Of a stretch of DNA of 64,000 bases, positions 1 to 12,720 are shown one piece after another. Source of the stretch: Gavia stellata (lineage: Eukaryota > Chordata > Aves > Gaviiformes > Gaviidae); assembly GCF_030936135.1 (NCBI RefSeq), contig NW_026777121.1, positions 496,001 to 560,000 on the forward strand, given 5' to 3'. Position 1 is the first letter of the stretch. Every line of letters starts with the position of its first letter. Position numbers and translations under genes: made by a program. The notes under the pieces were generated by a model. It was not told the DNA's origin, did no database searches, and worked only from the letters and a program-made list of their open reading frames with translations.

Positions 1-898
1 ACTCTTACTGCCCACAAAGGTGGTACAGATAGTTTGAATATGAGTAATACAGCCTGGCTACAAGCGCGCTAGATCACAAAACACGTGGTATAGCCAAGTG
101 TTAGTATGCGAAAGATAGCCACCTACAAGCGCATTAAATCACAAAACAACTCTACAGAGGTTGCCAAATCTCCCGGGGGGGGACACACTTGGTATAGCCA
201 AGTGTCCAAATCTTACTCAGAGGCATCCCTCTGGGGGGGAAGAGAGGTTCAGCCCGTCGACTGATCCCAGATGTCAGAGCAGGTCTGCGATGGTATCTTC
301 CCTAACATCCCTCCTCTCTTAAGCTTTTATACTATTCTTACTTTACAGGTGGAGCTTGAGTGACTCTAGTCATATTTGTCTTTGTTGTAATTGGTGTAAA
401 AGTTTCTCGCTTTGCTTTTAAAGGTAGAGACCAAGAAAAATTCAGAGCGCAGGCTCAGTGAGGGGTGGTCGCACCTTGGAGGTGGGTAGCTTTGGGATGG
501 AGGTGCGTTTTTTAGTATTATAATGAGATTATAATGAGTATTTTGTCAAAAGGTGAGAGACTGTCGGCCCATTCCCAGGCACTCCGCTACACACCATTAC
601 ACACACTAAATAGGTTATTGTATCTTTGTACAATAGCATTGTCTTTGACCAGGTACCTATCCTAGTTATCAGGGTGAGTCTCCATCGCATTGTTCCATAG
701 CACCTTCCAGTTCCTGTCTTATCACAGAGCCTGGCCGCGGTGTCTCTACTCTGCTCCACCCTCTGTACAGTTTCTCTTAGAGTCAGCACACCAAGCTCCC
801 CTGGCATTGCCAACACCTAAGGTTGCCTAGGGAACTTCTGCGGGATGGAACTCTTGCATGACCACCCCGAAAGTTTCTTCAGTGCTGTACCTTTCCTA
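1..898 (-). mobile_element. ERV LTR, minus orientation, cut by the window start
   Basis: This stretch is the reverse complement of the sequence at about 32,535-33,372, with many differences. Both share a G-rich block, an A/T-rich stretch with repeated ATTATAATGAG-type words (here 505-538) and an R/U5-like end. An LTR of the same family recurs at 31,152 in minus orientation. The outer end lies beyond the window. It is an old, diverged copy. Confidence 0.7.
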
Positions 899-899
899 A

Positions 900-2845
900 A
901 AATGCAAATATACATTTAATTTCCAAGTCACCTCCAGCAATAATTCCACAATGCCCAAGGGTGAAGAGCTCCGAAAACCCACCAGGGTGGAGTGCTCCTA
1001 AAACAATACCAAACACTGCAGGAGTCCCACCAAAAAAAAGATGCAGGAATCCCCCAAAAAGGTAACGGTGACCAGCTCCCAAAACCCAAAATGGTGAGGC
1101 ACTCCTGCGGGGCAGCAGGCTGAGGCACTCCAGAAATCCCGGCTTTTGTAATGTTCCAAAAACCAGCAAAGCCCTAAAGGGCTCCAGAAAACAAAACAGT
1201 GAACCCTTCAAACAAGCCCCATGGTGCAGGGTCCCAAAAAAGTACCAGGTTGGAGAGCTTCAAAACAGACCCAGGGTGCAGGACTCCACAAAATACACCA
1301 AACAGTTCAGAAACTGCCCCCAAAGGGTGCAGGAGTCCCCCAGAAAAACACCAAACGCTGCAGGACTCCCCCAGAAAGGTAAGTGAATGATTCCCAAAAA
1401 ACAAATCGTGAGGCACTCCTGCTGGGTGGCGCGGTGAGGCACTCCAAACATCCCGGGTTTTGTAATATTCCAAAACATAGCAAAACCATAGAAGGCTCCA
1501 AAACCCAAAATGGTCAAGTCCTCCAAACAAGCCTCAGGGGGCAGAGCTCCAAAAAGGACCGGCTTGGAGAGCTCCAAAAAAGCCCCAGGTTGCAGGACTC
1601 CCAAAAAACCCACCAAACTGTGCAGAATTTCCTCCAAAATAACCTTAAAATGGTACACTACTCCCTCCAAAAGAACACCAAACGCTGCAAGACTCCTCCA
1701 GAAAATACTAACTGGGAATGGCTCTGAAAAACCAAATGGTGAGGCACTCCTCCAGGGCCGCGTTGTGAAGGCCTTCAGAAATCTTGGGTTTTGCAATATT
1801 CCAAAAAATACCAAAACCGCAAAAGGCCGCCAAAAAACAAAACTGTGAAGCACTCCAAACAAGCCCCAGGGTGCAGAGCCCCCAGACACACAGAGGGTGC
1901 AGGACTCCCCAAAAGAATACCAAATGGTGAACAGCTCCCAAAACACCAAATGGGGATGCACTCCTCCGGGGCAGCGCAGGGAGCTGAAGCACTCCAAAAA
2001 TCCCGGGTTTGGTAAAATTTCAAAAAATAGCAAAACTGTGAAGGGCTCCCCCCGCAAAAAAAATAAAATACTGAAGCCCTTGAAAAAAGCCCCAGTGTGC
2101 AGGGCTCCCCCCAAAAAAAACGCAAATTGTGAAGGACTCCAAAAAGCCCCAAACTGTGAAGGACACCCAAAAAAACAAATGGTGATGCAGTCCTCCAGGA
2201 CAGCGCGGTGAAGCACTCCAAAAAATGCCAGGTCTCGTCCTATTCCATATAATAGCAAAACTGTAAAGGGTTCCCAAAATACAAAATGGTGAAGCCCTCT
2301 AAACAAGCCACAGGGTGCAGAGCTCCAAAAAACCACCGGGTTGGACTGCTCCCAAAAAGCCCCAGGGTGGAGAGCTCCAAACACCACTACGAGGGAGGAC
2401 CCTGAAAAAGCCCGCGATGGAGCACTCTTAAAAAGCACCGGGGTTAAGCGCTCCAAAATATCCAACTGGTGAAGCAAACCAAAAAAGCCCCGCAAAGAGG
2501 GCTCCCAAAAAGCCAAACAGTGACAGACTCCCAGAAAAAACAAATGGTGAAGCACTCCTCTGGGGTGGCGCGGTGATGCACTCCAGAAATGCCGGGTCCT
2601 GTAGCATTCCAGAAAATAGTGAAACCATAAAGGGCTTCCAAAAAAACAAAATGGTGAAGCATTCCAAAAAAGCCCCGGGGTGCAGAGCTCCAAAACACCC
2701 AAGTGATGGAGCGCTCCCAAAAAGCCCCATGGTGAAGCGCTCCCAAAAAGCCCCCGACAGAAAGCTCCAAAAAAGCCACACAGTGCAGGACTGCGAGAAA
2801 AGCCCCACGGTGCAGTAAAGCACTCCTCCAGAGCCATATGGTGAT
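900..2845. repeat. Degenerate A-tract minisatellite, basic period about 26-27 bp, with higher-order units
   Basis: The plus strand repeats a unit of the form (C)CAAAAA-GCCCC-RGGGTG-n-RGAGCTC. Successive A5-A6 tracts lie about 26-27 bp apart, seen most clearly at 2,650-2,800. A larger unit carries the words GGGTTTTGTAATATTCC and CACTCCTCYGGGGC. Copies of the first word near 1,145, 1,459, 1,790, 2,010, 2,243 and 2,603 give higher-order spacings of roughly 220-360 bp. The repeat is open on the minus strand for 532 codons (1,260-2,858), which I read as a by-product of the period. It abuts the LTR at 1-898 and may have been carried or spread by that element. I do not recognise a named satellite family. 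Confidence 0.75.
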
Positions 2846-2859
2846 GTGCTCCTCCCATG

Positions 2860-3620
2860 CTTCAAAACTAGTGTGGGCAACCCTAGATTGGGGGCAATCC
2901 TAGAAAACAGCAGTGGAATAGGTATTTTTATTCCCTTTCGGAAATTCCTAGCCAACAACTCTACAATGTTCCTGCCAATCTCCTAAAGACAGTCATTCCT
3001 AGCAAGTCCTGTCAAAGTCCTTGAATGCATCCCAGTTCTTCATCTCCTAGGGGTTCCTGGGAAATTCCTCATTTCTCCCTCCTTTTGCTGTGCCAGAGAG
3101 CCACGCTACACATTTCCACAACGGAAAGGCTGCCTGCGCACAGCCAGACTGCACCTGATGGGGACACAAATGCCACACCTCTTCCCAGACCCGTGCTATT
3201 TATTGCACAGGGATTAGTCCATTCTGTGGCCAACTGCTCTTCATGCTTCCTAGAGAGCTTTCACCCTTCACAGGTGGCACCTCCACAGGGGCACAACCCA
3301 CTTCTCTGCCTTTGAGGAAACCCGCAACCCACAGGCGGCCCTTTCTCGCTGAGATACAAGGTGGCCCCCAAAACATTCCCCTCAGCCCCTTCAAATGACC
3401 ACCTGCAGAGCTCCCAGTTCACCTGGGAGACACCTCTCTGCTCCTCTGGTCACTCTCACCTCGCCCTCGCTGTTCACCTGCTACCCAAGCAGCACAAAGT
3501 CCACGTCTGTGGCAATGCAGAAGGCTCAGCCGAGCTCCCCAGGCTGAAGCTAGAAGACATGCAGACAGCAGAGCCTCCGCGGATGGACAAAAGGGTTTGG
3601 ACTATGTCCCTGCTTTCCAT
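2860..3620. other. Unassigned spacer between two satellite blocks
   Basis: I see no repeat period, no convincing exon and no mobile-element signature here. Short ORFs in this stretch have unremarkable composition. Confidence 0.4.
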
Positions 3621-3639
3621 CTATAGCTTGACTAGAACT

Positions 3640-5440
3640 TGACAGTATGTTACCTGCCTACACTCAGAAGAGTCTGGCTGAGGGTTTTGCATCTGTGAAC
3701 GGGGCATAAACAAGACAGTATGTGTTTTACAGGGAAACAAAAGAGCCTCACCTTGCTTAGCTGAAGCTTGCTTCATTTCGTTTACATTGTCTGTACATTG
3801 CATATATTCTACATAGGGAACAAGTCCTGCATTGCCCAAGCGAGGCAACTTCTGCCTGCATGTAAAATACACACAGCTAGGACACCATCTAGGTACCTTC
3901 ATACGCATAGAATACACACAGAAAACATGCAGCAAGTATAAACAGAATATATACGGAGAGACACAGAGAGATACATCCAAATACATGTCTTTCGTCAACA
4001 TAGATACCCACCCCCCCACCCCTGCCTGGTCTATACAGAACATCCACAGACATGATACAGTATCTGCAGGTAGAGAAGCCTCAGCTGACCTCATCTCACT
4101 GAGGCTTTTTTCCTCTCTCTATTCAGAAGACAGAGTATCTACACAGAAAAAAGTATACAGACACAGGAAGCACAACCATGTTTTTCTCTCCGTAGATGCA
4201 CTCTCTGCACAGAACACACACATAGAACGTGCGGAATAGACGTACAGTGTGTCAGTTGCATACGGACTGCACAAAGCAGACAGACAGGTGAGGGGAAGCT
4301 ACGCTTTATGTCCAGTATGAATGTTGATGTCTTTATGTGGAGTCAATACTGTCTCTACATGGAACACAGCCATTTTCAAGGCCAACGGAGGAAGGGCATT
4401 TCTCTCTGTGTGTGGAGCGTATGCTGTCCTGACTTGGAACACATGCACATGGATACACATACTTTACGCATACATGGAATATACGCACACAAGGTGATGA
4501 GAGGCTTTTCTGTCCGCACAGAGACCATATGGGCTAACTGTAATACACGTACATAGAAAAGCAGTGCCTCACCTACCTCGACATCGAATACCAACCATCT
4601 GCGTACACGCAACATACCTGCAACAAGGGGAAGCTCTTCTGTTGCTATACAGACTACATACTGTCTTCCTCACCACTACGCACGGACAGGCAAAGCCAGG
4701 CTTGCTTGCTCAGTATGCAGTGTCTATCAGGCTATACTCTGCCTATCAGAAAAGAAACAGGGAGGCTTTTCTCTCCAGATACAGACTGCATTTTGTCTGT
4801 AGATAGACTGTATGCAGGCAAAGCATGTCTAGTCATAGACTAGGTACTGCCAAGGCAGGGCTTTTTGGTCTGCTTATACAGTGTGCGCTGGCTGTATAGA
4901 GGACAGAAACCAACAGAAGGGTGAGGTGGGGCAATAGCTTTCTCTCACCAGACAGACTGTAAAAATGGCTGTACGGAGAATACACATGGAGAGCACCGCA
5001 CTCCACTGCCCTGTCAGGACACAGACCGTATGCCGGTTACGGAGCAGAGACGGGCCAGGTGAGGCAGGGCTTGCCCACCCACCCGCATAGGAAATCTGGG
5101 GAGGCTGGGGGTGCAGGGGGAGCGTCTCTGTACATCAGGCACGCTCTGCCTACAGAAGCACACAAACAGGGGAGGTGAGGCTTTTCTCTTTGCAGAGCAA
5201 ACACTCGGTGCACACCGGTAGTAAGTACGGGGCGCTCTGCCTGTATGGGGAATAGAGGCTGTTTATGGAGTAGAGACGTCTCTGTACTTAGAACATGCAC
5301 TGCTCATCTGCACAACAGACCCAGAGAGGCAGGGGAAGGTGGGGGGCTCCTGCCCCTACACAGGTGATGCCCTCTTTGTAGAGCACAGGCAGAAGGGTGA
5401 GGCAAGGCAAGGCTGCAAGGGGGCTGTCAGTTATCAGAGC
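3640..5440. repeat. Second degenerate satellite with GTGAGGCAGGGCTTTTCT-like words
   Basis: The stretch recycles the words 'ACACAxAxAG', 'TACAGACTGTAT' and 'GTGAGGCxGGGCTTTTCT' at irregular spacing of about 60-140 bp (for example near 4,497, 4,768, 4,853, 5,062, 5,178 and 5,397). It is too diverged to give a clean consensus by eye. No ORF stands out. It lies between the minisatellite and the ERV at 5.7 kb, so the first 9 kb is almost entirely repeat-derived. Confidence 0.5.
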
Positions 5441-5715
5441 CCTCCTCCTGCAGCTAGGGAGAGGCATCCTTCTGCCACCCTGACCTGAAGTCTCAAGTGG
5501 CTGCAGCTCACTGGGTGCTCAGGGCCATGCTGCTCCAGGGAGGCTGATGAAGCTCATCAGGCCCTCATCCCCACAACATCCAGGGGGAAGAGCCTGTCAC
5601 CCTGGCAGGGCTGTCCTCAGGAAGGCTCAAGTACGAGCAAACACATCCTGCTGCTTAGCACCATCGGGCTGGTGGCACAGTCAGGACTTTGGCTCTATGA
5701 CCACAGGACCCTTCT

Positions 5716-8031
5716 TTGAGGAGCACAAGGAATAAGGACTGCTGGCCCAGGGACAGGGCTTCCTTGACTGAGCAGGCAAGAGAGTCTCTGCTAGCATATG
5801 CTTTGCCCAGCAATACCTCAGCGCAAAAGGCAGAGCTGATAGCCTTGACGAAGGCGTTAGAACTGAGTGAAGGAAAGAGAGTAAATAGTTGGACTGACTC
5901 AAAGGATGCTTTTGGTGTAGTACGTGTCCATGGGATATTATGGAAAGAAAGAGGACTATTATCCTCTCAAAGGGGCAAACATCAAATACAAAGAAGAAAT
6001 ACTGGAATTGTTACAAGCAGTCCAGAGACCGATCAAAGTGGCAATCATGCACTGTAAAGCACATCAATCAGGAAATATGAAAGAAGCTATAGGGAACAAT
6101 TAGCTGATAGAACAGCTAAAGGAATAGCAAAAAGGAATGCCTTACAAATGGCATTAATTCCTACAAAGAACATTACATTACCAAAAGAGAAACCTCAATA
6201 CTCGGAAGATGAGAAACTAGGGAAGTTATTAGATGCAAAAAGGAATTTCGCAGGATGGTGGGTCACAGTTCAGGGACAGGTAGTAATTCCCCCACTTCCG
6301 ATGAGAGGAATATTACAAACAAAACATAAAGAGTGCCATTGGGGTCCAGAAGCATTAGTCACCTTTTTAAAGAGATATGTGGCGTCTACAAGAATGTTAG
6401 AAAAGGCTAAAATGATTTCTGCCAAGTGTTTGATTTGTTTGCGAAACAATCCGGTGGTAAAGAGAAGAGTTCCAATGGGAACCTTGAAATCGGGAGTACA
6501 ACCTGGAGACTATTGGCAAATTGATTTTTCAGAATTACCCAGACAAAAAGGGTATCGATACATTCTGGTGGGGATTGATACTTTTACAGGATGGCCTAAA
6601 ACTTTTCCTTGTCAGACCAATCAAGCAAAGAAAATCATTTAATGGTTGTTACAGAAAATATTTCCAAGATTTGGAGTACCTATTGGAATATCTTCTGATA
6701 GAGGCCCACATTTTATTACAGAAATAATACAAAATATTAGTAAAATTCTGGGAATTACCTGAAATTTACGTACCCTCTGGAGGCCTCAATCAAGTGGAAA
6801 AACAAAAAGAATGAATCAGACATTAAAAAGGCAAATTAGCAAAATACATCGGGAGACAAACTGGCTACTACAACTAGTGAACTGGCTAAATTGCAACAGC
6901 CTTTGCAATCTTCCCTATTGGCTTTAGAAACTAATCAGTGGCTGTTGTCAAACATATTACCAAAATGGGAAAAGGTGAATGGAGACGACCAGGAAATGAT
7001 TGTAGATGGACTCGGTGTGGTCCAAGATAACCTATCTTTGGCTCCCAGTTCTATCCAGGCTCAACTGTGGGCGCAATCAGTAGCTGCTTCAATCATAAGA
7101 GAGGGTGAAGAAGGCACTCTCCCCACTGAAGTTCGGAAAATAATTTGGGATAGTGCCACGGATTTAGAGAAAAAACTCCAGTCCTGGTGGAATTTGGTAA
7201 ACTTTACCTGCGATCCCATCACAAGTACAGCCACAACTTTTGTATGAACTATACACAATGCTTCAATATATTCGACTTACCCTGTTATGGCATTAGGATT
7301 GAATCACAATGGAACCATACTCTCTCCATTTGAGCATCAAGTATGGGCCCAGAAAATAGGACAGAAATGACAAACTGTAGATTTTGAACAACAAGGGTTG
7401 TTGTACGAGAACAACAAGGCTTCATCTGTGAAGGTAATGCAATCAGAGGTCAGGATATCTGTTTAGATACTGAACAAAATGTTTGTCATTTTGAGACTCG
7501 CCCTGACGAAAACCCTGAAACAGTGCTTATATGTATATTGGTAAGGGCTGTGTATGTTTGAGAACAGCTTGTGATTTTATATCCGTAGATGATGTAGTTA
7601 TAGATCCTAGGAATCACTCAGATTTTTGTGTTTGTAATTTCACTGAAATCATGGGACGTGATTTTTTTTCTTATTTGACTCCAGTCACACCTCACCAGCT
7701 CTTGCAATCTAATTATACATTAATTCAGGAACTGCTGCCTACACCCATTAGATTGAATCTCACTTTAGTGAAACAATTGCTACAACACCAGGATTTAATC
7801 AAAATTTTGAAAAAGGTCAAGGAAAATGGACAAAGAACTTTAATAACTGTTCATCACAGTGTAGAAGAAATACACCGTGTTTCAGGGAGGGTGGAAAAGG
7901 ATGCGGAACATAAATGGTGGGACACTCTTTTCGGGTGGTCACCTACTGCTACAGGCATCCTAAATAAGTTATGCCACCCTATCGTTGTTCTCCTGATATT
8001 GATAGAAAGTTTAAATTTGATTAATAAATAA
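5716..8031 (+). mobile_element. Broken class I (gammaretrovirus-like) ERV internal region: RNase H, integrase, env
   Basis: Pieces in order are RNase H (about 5,760-6,050), integrase (about 6,150-6,850, with a zinc-finger-like block and the core domain) and env (about 6,890-8,031, surface part then transmembrane part with a hydrophobic segment near the end). Gag, protease and most of reverse transcriptase are absent upstream, where satellite sequence lies instead. The order and residue style fit gammaretrovirus-like avian ERVs. It is a fossil with several breaks and cannot be functional. The 3' LTR follows directly. Confidence 0.85.
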
Positions 8032-8887
8032 AATAATAAAATACAAAGGCATAAGTTAGGATTCTTAAGTTAGAAACAATAACCATAGGAACCTCACCAG
8101 GGAGTTGCTATTCTGTTCTAAGGAACTAATAGTAACGAGATGGAACGATGAAGAATCGAATAGAAAAGTCTTCTTTGAGTCCTGTGACAATGTGACCTGA
8201 TATGCACCAGTGATGCTGCTTGGAAAATTCCTTACCTTTCCCATCTTGATTCGGATATCAAGAATGCCAATCAATAAATATTAATAGAAATAACCATGGA
8301 TTAATTTAAGTATGGATATTGATAGAATAGTATAATCCAGAGAGCGATTACTAAAAAATTAAATTATATATCCTGTATGAAGGTAACCAGGTATGATTTA
8401 TCTGTGATTCAATCATAAACTAACTGTTGAACAATGTAGCATTGCGAATAGGTAGAATTTGCCTGTCAAGAGAATGATAAGTTGTAGGCTTGGTCAGTAA
8501 ACCGGGAATAACTTAAGAAGATTCCAAGAATGGAATTTTGCAACCAAGCTGAGCATGCGCAAAGATGGGGTTCAACTAGAGGACACCATGAGGAAGACTA
8601 CGGACGACCACCAGAGGACCTTAGACGACCACCTGTGTACCTGAAGGCGCATGCGTCAGGAGCATTTACATATACTAATGAGTTCTCGGAAACTGTATGA
8701 ATATGTTAACTGTTTCTTGGAAATATAATGACTATGTATACTTTGATTGTATACAACTTTTGTAGCAGAGAAACTAAGCATGCACACTAGGTGGAGTGAT
8801 CCCCTGTGTGTCCAGCGCTGCAATAAGGAAGTGCCTGCTCACCTACATACACTGTGTAGATGAGTTTTTATATTACAGATTTGTAAC
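8003..8887 (+). mobile_element. 3' LTR (with a short env tail) of the class I ERV
   Basis: This block is repeated almost base for base at about 34,422-35,308. The two copies end at the same point, TTTGTAACA, which fits an LTR terminus in CA. The shared block starts just inside the env tail, so the 34.4-kb copy carries a few internal bases as well. An AATAA-type element about 65 bp before the end fits an R region. The high similarity suggests this family was active later than the LTR at 1-898. Confidence 0.8.
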
Positions 8888-9735
8888 AGGCTGCCTAACC
8901 CAGGGAGGAACTGCAACCACATACACCAGCATAGGCTTCTCAGACTCTGCAGGCAGGGTGCCGGGGGCAGTGAGGAGGTGTCCAGGGGACAGCAGCATGG
9001 AGCAACATCATCTCACACCCCGTGTGTGAAAGCAGAATGATGGGGCACCCGTCTCCACCCTCCGCTGGACTCCTTGTCCACAGACATGGAAAAAACTGAT
9101 CAAGGATGCAAAGTTCAAGGGCACGCTGGGCTGCAGCCACCATTCGGTTGTAGAATTTAAAAACCAGAGAGAAGTGAGCAAACCAGCAGAATCACAATGC
9201 TGGACTTCAGCAGAGCAGACTGCTGCTTCCTGAAGAGCTTCTAGGCAGGAGCCAACAGGAGACTGGCCTGGAGGGCAAAGGGGAGCAGGGCAACGGGTTG
9301 AACTTCAAGGACAACAGCCCCCACCTCCCCAGACACCAGAAGAGTCCATTCCAAGACACAGAGTTGGTCACAAGTAGCAGAAGGCCAGCACTGACAGACA
9401 GGAAACTCCTGACCCAGCTCAAACACCAAAAAGGAAGAACACCCAAGGCGCAGGCAGAGATGGGATACCCAGGACGAACAGAGACACTGCGCAAGCATGC
9501 AGGGATGGACTGTGGAAAGCCACAGCTTAGCTGGAGACAAACTAGGAAGAGAGGAAGGACAACAGGAAGGGCTTCTGGAAGCAGAAGGAAGCCTAAGGGA
9601 AACACAAGCCACTGCTCAACAGGAAGGCAACTTAACTGGCAAAGGACAGGGGAAAAGCTAGAAAAGATGCTACCCGGGGCAGGGATGTGTGGGCAGGGGG
9701 GGTGTGGGGGTGTTTCTGGGTGGGATTCTGACTCA
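8888..9735. other. Unassigned sequence after the ERV
   Basis: I recognise no gene here. The stretch from about 9,240 leads into a CR1 tail and may be older CR1-type or composite repeat DNA, but I cannot align it by eye. Confidence 0.3.
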
Positions 9736-9739
9736 AGAC

Positions 9740-9905
9740 AAGGAAAGGTGCTCACCACGAGGGTGCCCAAGCACTGGAACAAGTTGCCAGAGACGATGCT
9801 CAATCTCCCTCCTTGGAGATACCCCAAACAGGACTGCACGCAGCACGGAGCAACATGATCCGACTGGACCTGCTCTGAGCAGGAAATCAGACCACATGGC
9901 AGCGG
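9740..9905 (+). mobile_element. CR1 LINE 3'-end fragment
   Basis: The segment translates to the CR1 tail pattern PKHWNKLPETM-LPPW, matching the usual CR1 wording ([17 protein letters not shown]). It is followed by a GACCTGCTCTGAGCAGG block typical of CR1 3' ends. It is a short, 5'-truncated and diverged copy, older than the CR1 copies at 44-48 kb. Confidence 0.7.
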
Positions 9906-12045
9906 GAGGACCCCCCCGACCTACCCCAGTCTACGAATCCCCAGCCATCTCTCATGTCACTCCAGTATTCCCCAAATTCATCACCAGCAACTGCTCATGT
10001 TAAGAGCTCTACAAAAGCGTTTGCAGAGCACTATACTTGCTCCTAGAACACCCGGGGACTTGCTGAAGACAGCAACCCTTGCCTTCCATCGCTTCTAGAG
10101 AACCAAAGCACAGCAAGCCTAGGGCACACTAAAGCCATTGCAGCCAGGCAACAGAAACGAAGGCAGAGTTTAAAGGCTAGGTCTTCCCATCTGAAGCCAT
10201 CTGAGGCCACACGGGGGCAAGTAAAACAGTTCTAGAAAGCACAGGGCTGGCAGGCACATGAGAAGACACAGCAGAGTTCCTCCTGGGGAAAGCTGGCCAT
10301 GTTCAGCTCAAGTTCCTCCCCCCACCTTTCTCTCCCTGGGGAGGAAGAAGAAACCACATTCAGCTAAACTTGCTTTCACCCTGTTGGGGAGGGCACCCAG
10401 TAACTCAATGAACTGGTCAGACTCTTGGGCGGTATCTGATACAGAGACATCCCCCTTCGGGCTCAATAGAAAAGTCTTTATAGCTAGACAATAGAAATCT
10501 ACATACAGGTATCAGTATTTACAGACTTATAAACTATCAGTACTTTTACAGAAATAGCATCCATAAAAACATCCCCATTTAAATATAACTGCAGGCAGGA
10601 CTACGCTTCAAGCACAGAGAACCACATAGAGCAAAGGGAAAGCATATTGACCCACGACAGCTATCTCAGGATGGCTCAGGAGCGATATTACTCTGCAAGG
10701 GTCCACAACAACTAGAAACCTTGCTACTGGCCTCCCCACAGGGAACAAGTGTTCCTCGCTTGCTTTTCCCAAATGCAAGATGCTACCACAAGTGCCAGCT
10801 ATGACACCGTCTCTACCAAGCAGAAAGGGGAATCCCTCCACCCTACTAAGTGAATTCCCCTTGGGAAGGCAGAGAGGAAGGAACCAAGGAGATTGCCCTT
10901 CAGGAATGCAATAAGCCTTGGACAGAACAGGCTGATCTAAGAACAGAGATGAATTTTTATGAAATATGTCAAGTGGAAGGTGGTTTGGCCTTGGCCTTTT
11001 CCCACTTTCTAGCAAGAAGTAATGCATTTCAAAGCAAAGGCTATTCTAGAATAATCTGAGGTGCTGCTGCTAAACGTCCCCATCTCATGTGGCTGGGTGC
11101 AAGCGGACCTGTCAGACAGACCGAGAGGAGCTGTCAGGTACCGGTACTTGGAGGATACGCATACAGGAAAAGCTAGGAGAAGGCAGAACAGGCTACATGT
11201 GGCTTTCAGTCGGGTCAAAGCATCCCGCACCATCACTAAGCACGAGTGGGAACACGAGCTACCGCTATACTAGCTTGTGAAATCTGGACTAGGTGTCAGC
11301 TAAACAAGGCATTCCTTTCTACCAGGTTTTGCTTCCATTCAACTTCTCACCTCCAGAATACTCTTTCTTTGCAACTTGTGTTTCTTACCTTCAAGCTTCA
11401 AAGACATCTACGAGCGGATCCCTGCCCTGTATCGCAGAGAAGCCGACTTGGTGACCAGTCTGCTCTAGTCGCCTCACATTAGTTTCAAGCTTGTCAGAAG
11501 ATCCTGCAAGAGACGAGCGGCATTACTACACTGTGATACAGAAGAACAATAACACAGAGCGACTCACTTCTGGGTTGCCAAACACCAGAACGCAGCAAAT
11601 TCTGCACTTAGCAGGGAAAACAATGTGCAAGCCAGCGCACTTGAAACTAGACCCTACAAGACTTTCTCAAGCGTGAGGGCAGCGGGGCCTCTCTGAAAGC
11701 GAGTCCCCTCCTCCCCCTGTTGTGAGCAGCAGGGATGGAAGGGCAACTGGCACCCACACCACCAGCAAAGACACGCTCATGACACTGCTCTGAAGAGATG
11801 ACTCCACACCACCTTTTCAGTCAAGCTTCACAAAGCTGGGCACTGCTAGAATTAAGCCTGCTCCGGCAGCTCCTGCTTGGCTTGGCGGTGATGTACATGG
11901 CCATGGGTATTTCTCAAGCCAGACCCCTCCTCCCCATGTCCAGCACAGGATGATGGGAGCTCCCTGAGCACAATGCCCTTGGCTGGTTTCTGCCCCCCCC
12001 CCCCAGCCCCCCAGCTGTAGCTCAGGGTAGGGCAGGCAAGCCCTG
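9906..12045. other. Unassigned 2.1-kb stretch
   Basis: I find no conserved exon on either strand. The 139-codon minus ORF at 10,608-11,027 and the other ORFs here have no recognisable domain and no supporting splice signals. The stretch could be the flank or introns of a gene driven by the CpG island at 12.05 kb. Confidence 0.3.
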
Positions 12046-12049
12046 CCCA

Positions 12050-12720
12050 GCCCTAACGGCCCCTCGCCTCAGCCCCAGCCCCAGCCCCGGCCCTGGCCAA
12101 ACCCCACGTGAAGCCAAGCCTGGGGCAAGCCCCAGCCCCGTGCTACAGACCTGCTCCGGCCCCTCCTGCGGAGAGCTCGCTGAGGCACCTCCGCCCTAAA
12201 GCAGCCCGGCTCCAGCCAGGCCCTGCGCACAGCCGCCAGGCTGCTCCCCTGCGCCGGGCCGGGCCGGGCCGGGCCCTGCCTCGCTGCTGCAAGGGCAGCT
12301 CCTGCCGAGGGCGCTCAGCGACAGCAACACAAGCAGCTGCCCGCAGGAAGGCCCTGGCCTCCACCCTCAGGCGGGGCAGGCAGAGGCTGCACCCCTACTG
12401 GCCACCCAGCCTCTCTCTCCTACAGCACAGCGCCACCCCATTGGCCAGCAGCCTCAACACCTCTGGGCGTGGCCAATGGCACCCACCCTGGCCCCCGTTG
12501 CTAGGCAACAGGGCCGGCAGCCCCAGCTGGGCCCGGGGCCTCCTGCCAGTCCCTGCCCGGCCTGGCCCTTCGGCAGCCCTGGGCCAGGCCCGGCCAGGCC
12601 AGGCCGAGCCACCCAGTGCTGCCCACCCTGACACAGCCCCGACGCGGGGGTAGCCAGAGGGCTCAGGGGGCTCAGGGCCACAGGGAGGGCTGAGGCTGCG
12701 CGCAGCTCGGTGCAGGAGTG
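12050..12720. promoter_or_regulatory. CpG-island promoter with two NF-Y boxes and a perfect RFX X-box
   Basis: The sequence is very GC- and CpG-rich, with a run of GGGCC words near 12,255. An ATTGG box (12,440-12,444), a CCAAT box (12,473-12,477) and the palindrome GTTGCTAGGCAAC (12,497-12,509) fall within 70 bp. The palindrome matches the RFX X-box. CCAAT boxes beside an X-box are a known layout of promoters of ciliary and sperm-flagellum genes, and inverted CCAAT boxes are common in bidirectional promoters. I could not identify the gene or genes it drives. In mammals acrosin neighbours RABL2B, a ciliary gene, but I found no RABL2 exon here. Confidence 0.6.

Noticed and set aside
1260-2858. 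532-codon minus-strand ORF as a protein gene
   Set aside because: Its residues follow the minisatellite period (repeats of GALHH-, FWSASP- and PGLF-like words). No start context, domain or splice signal supports it.
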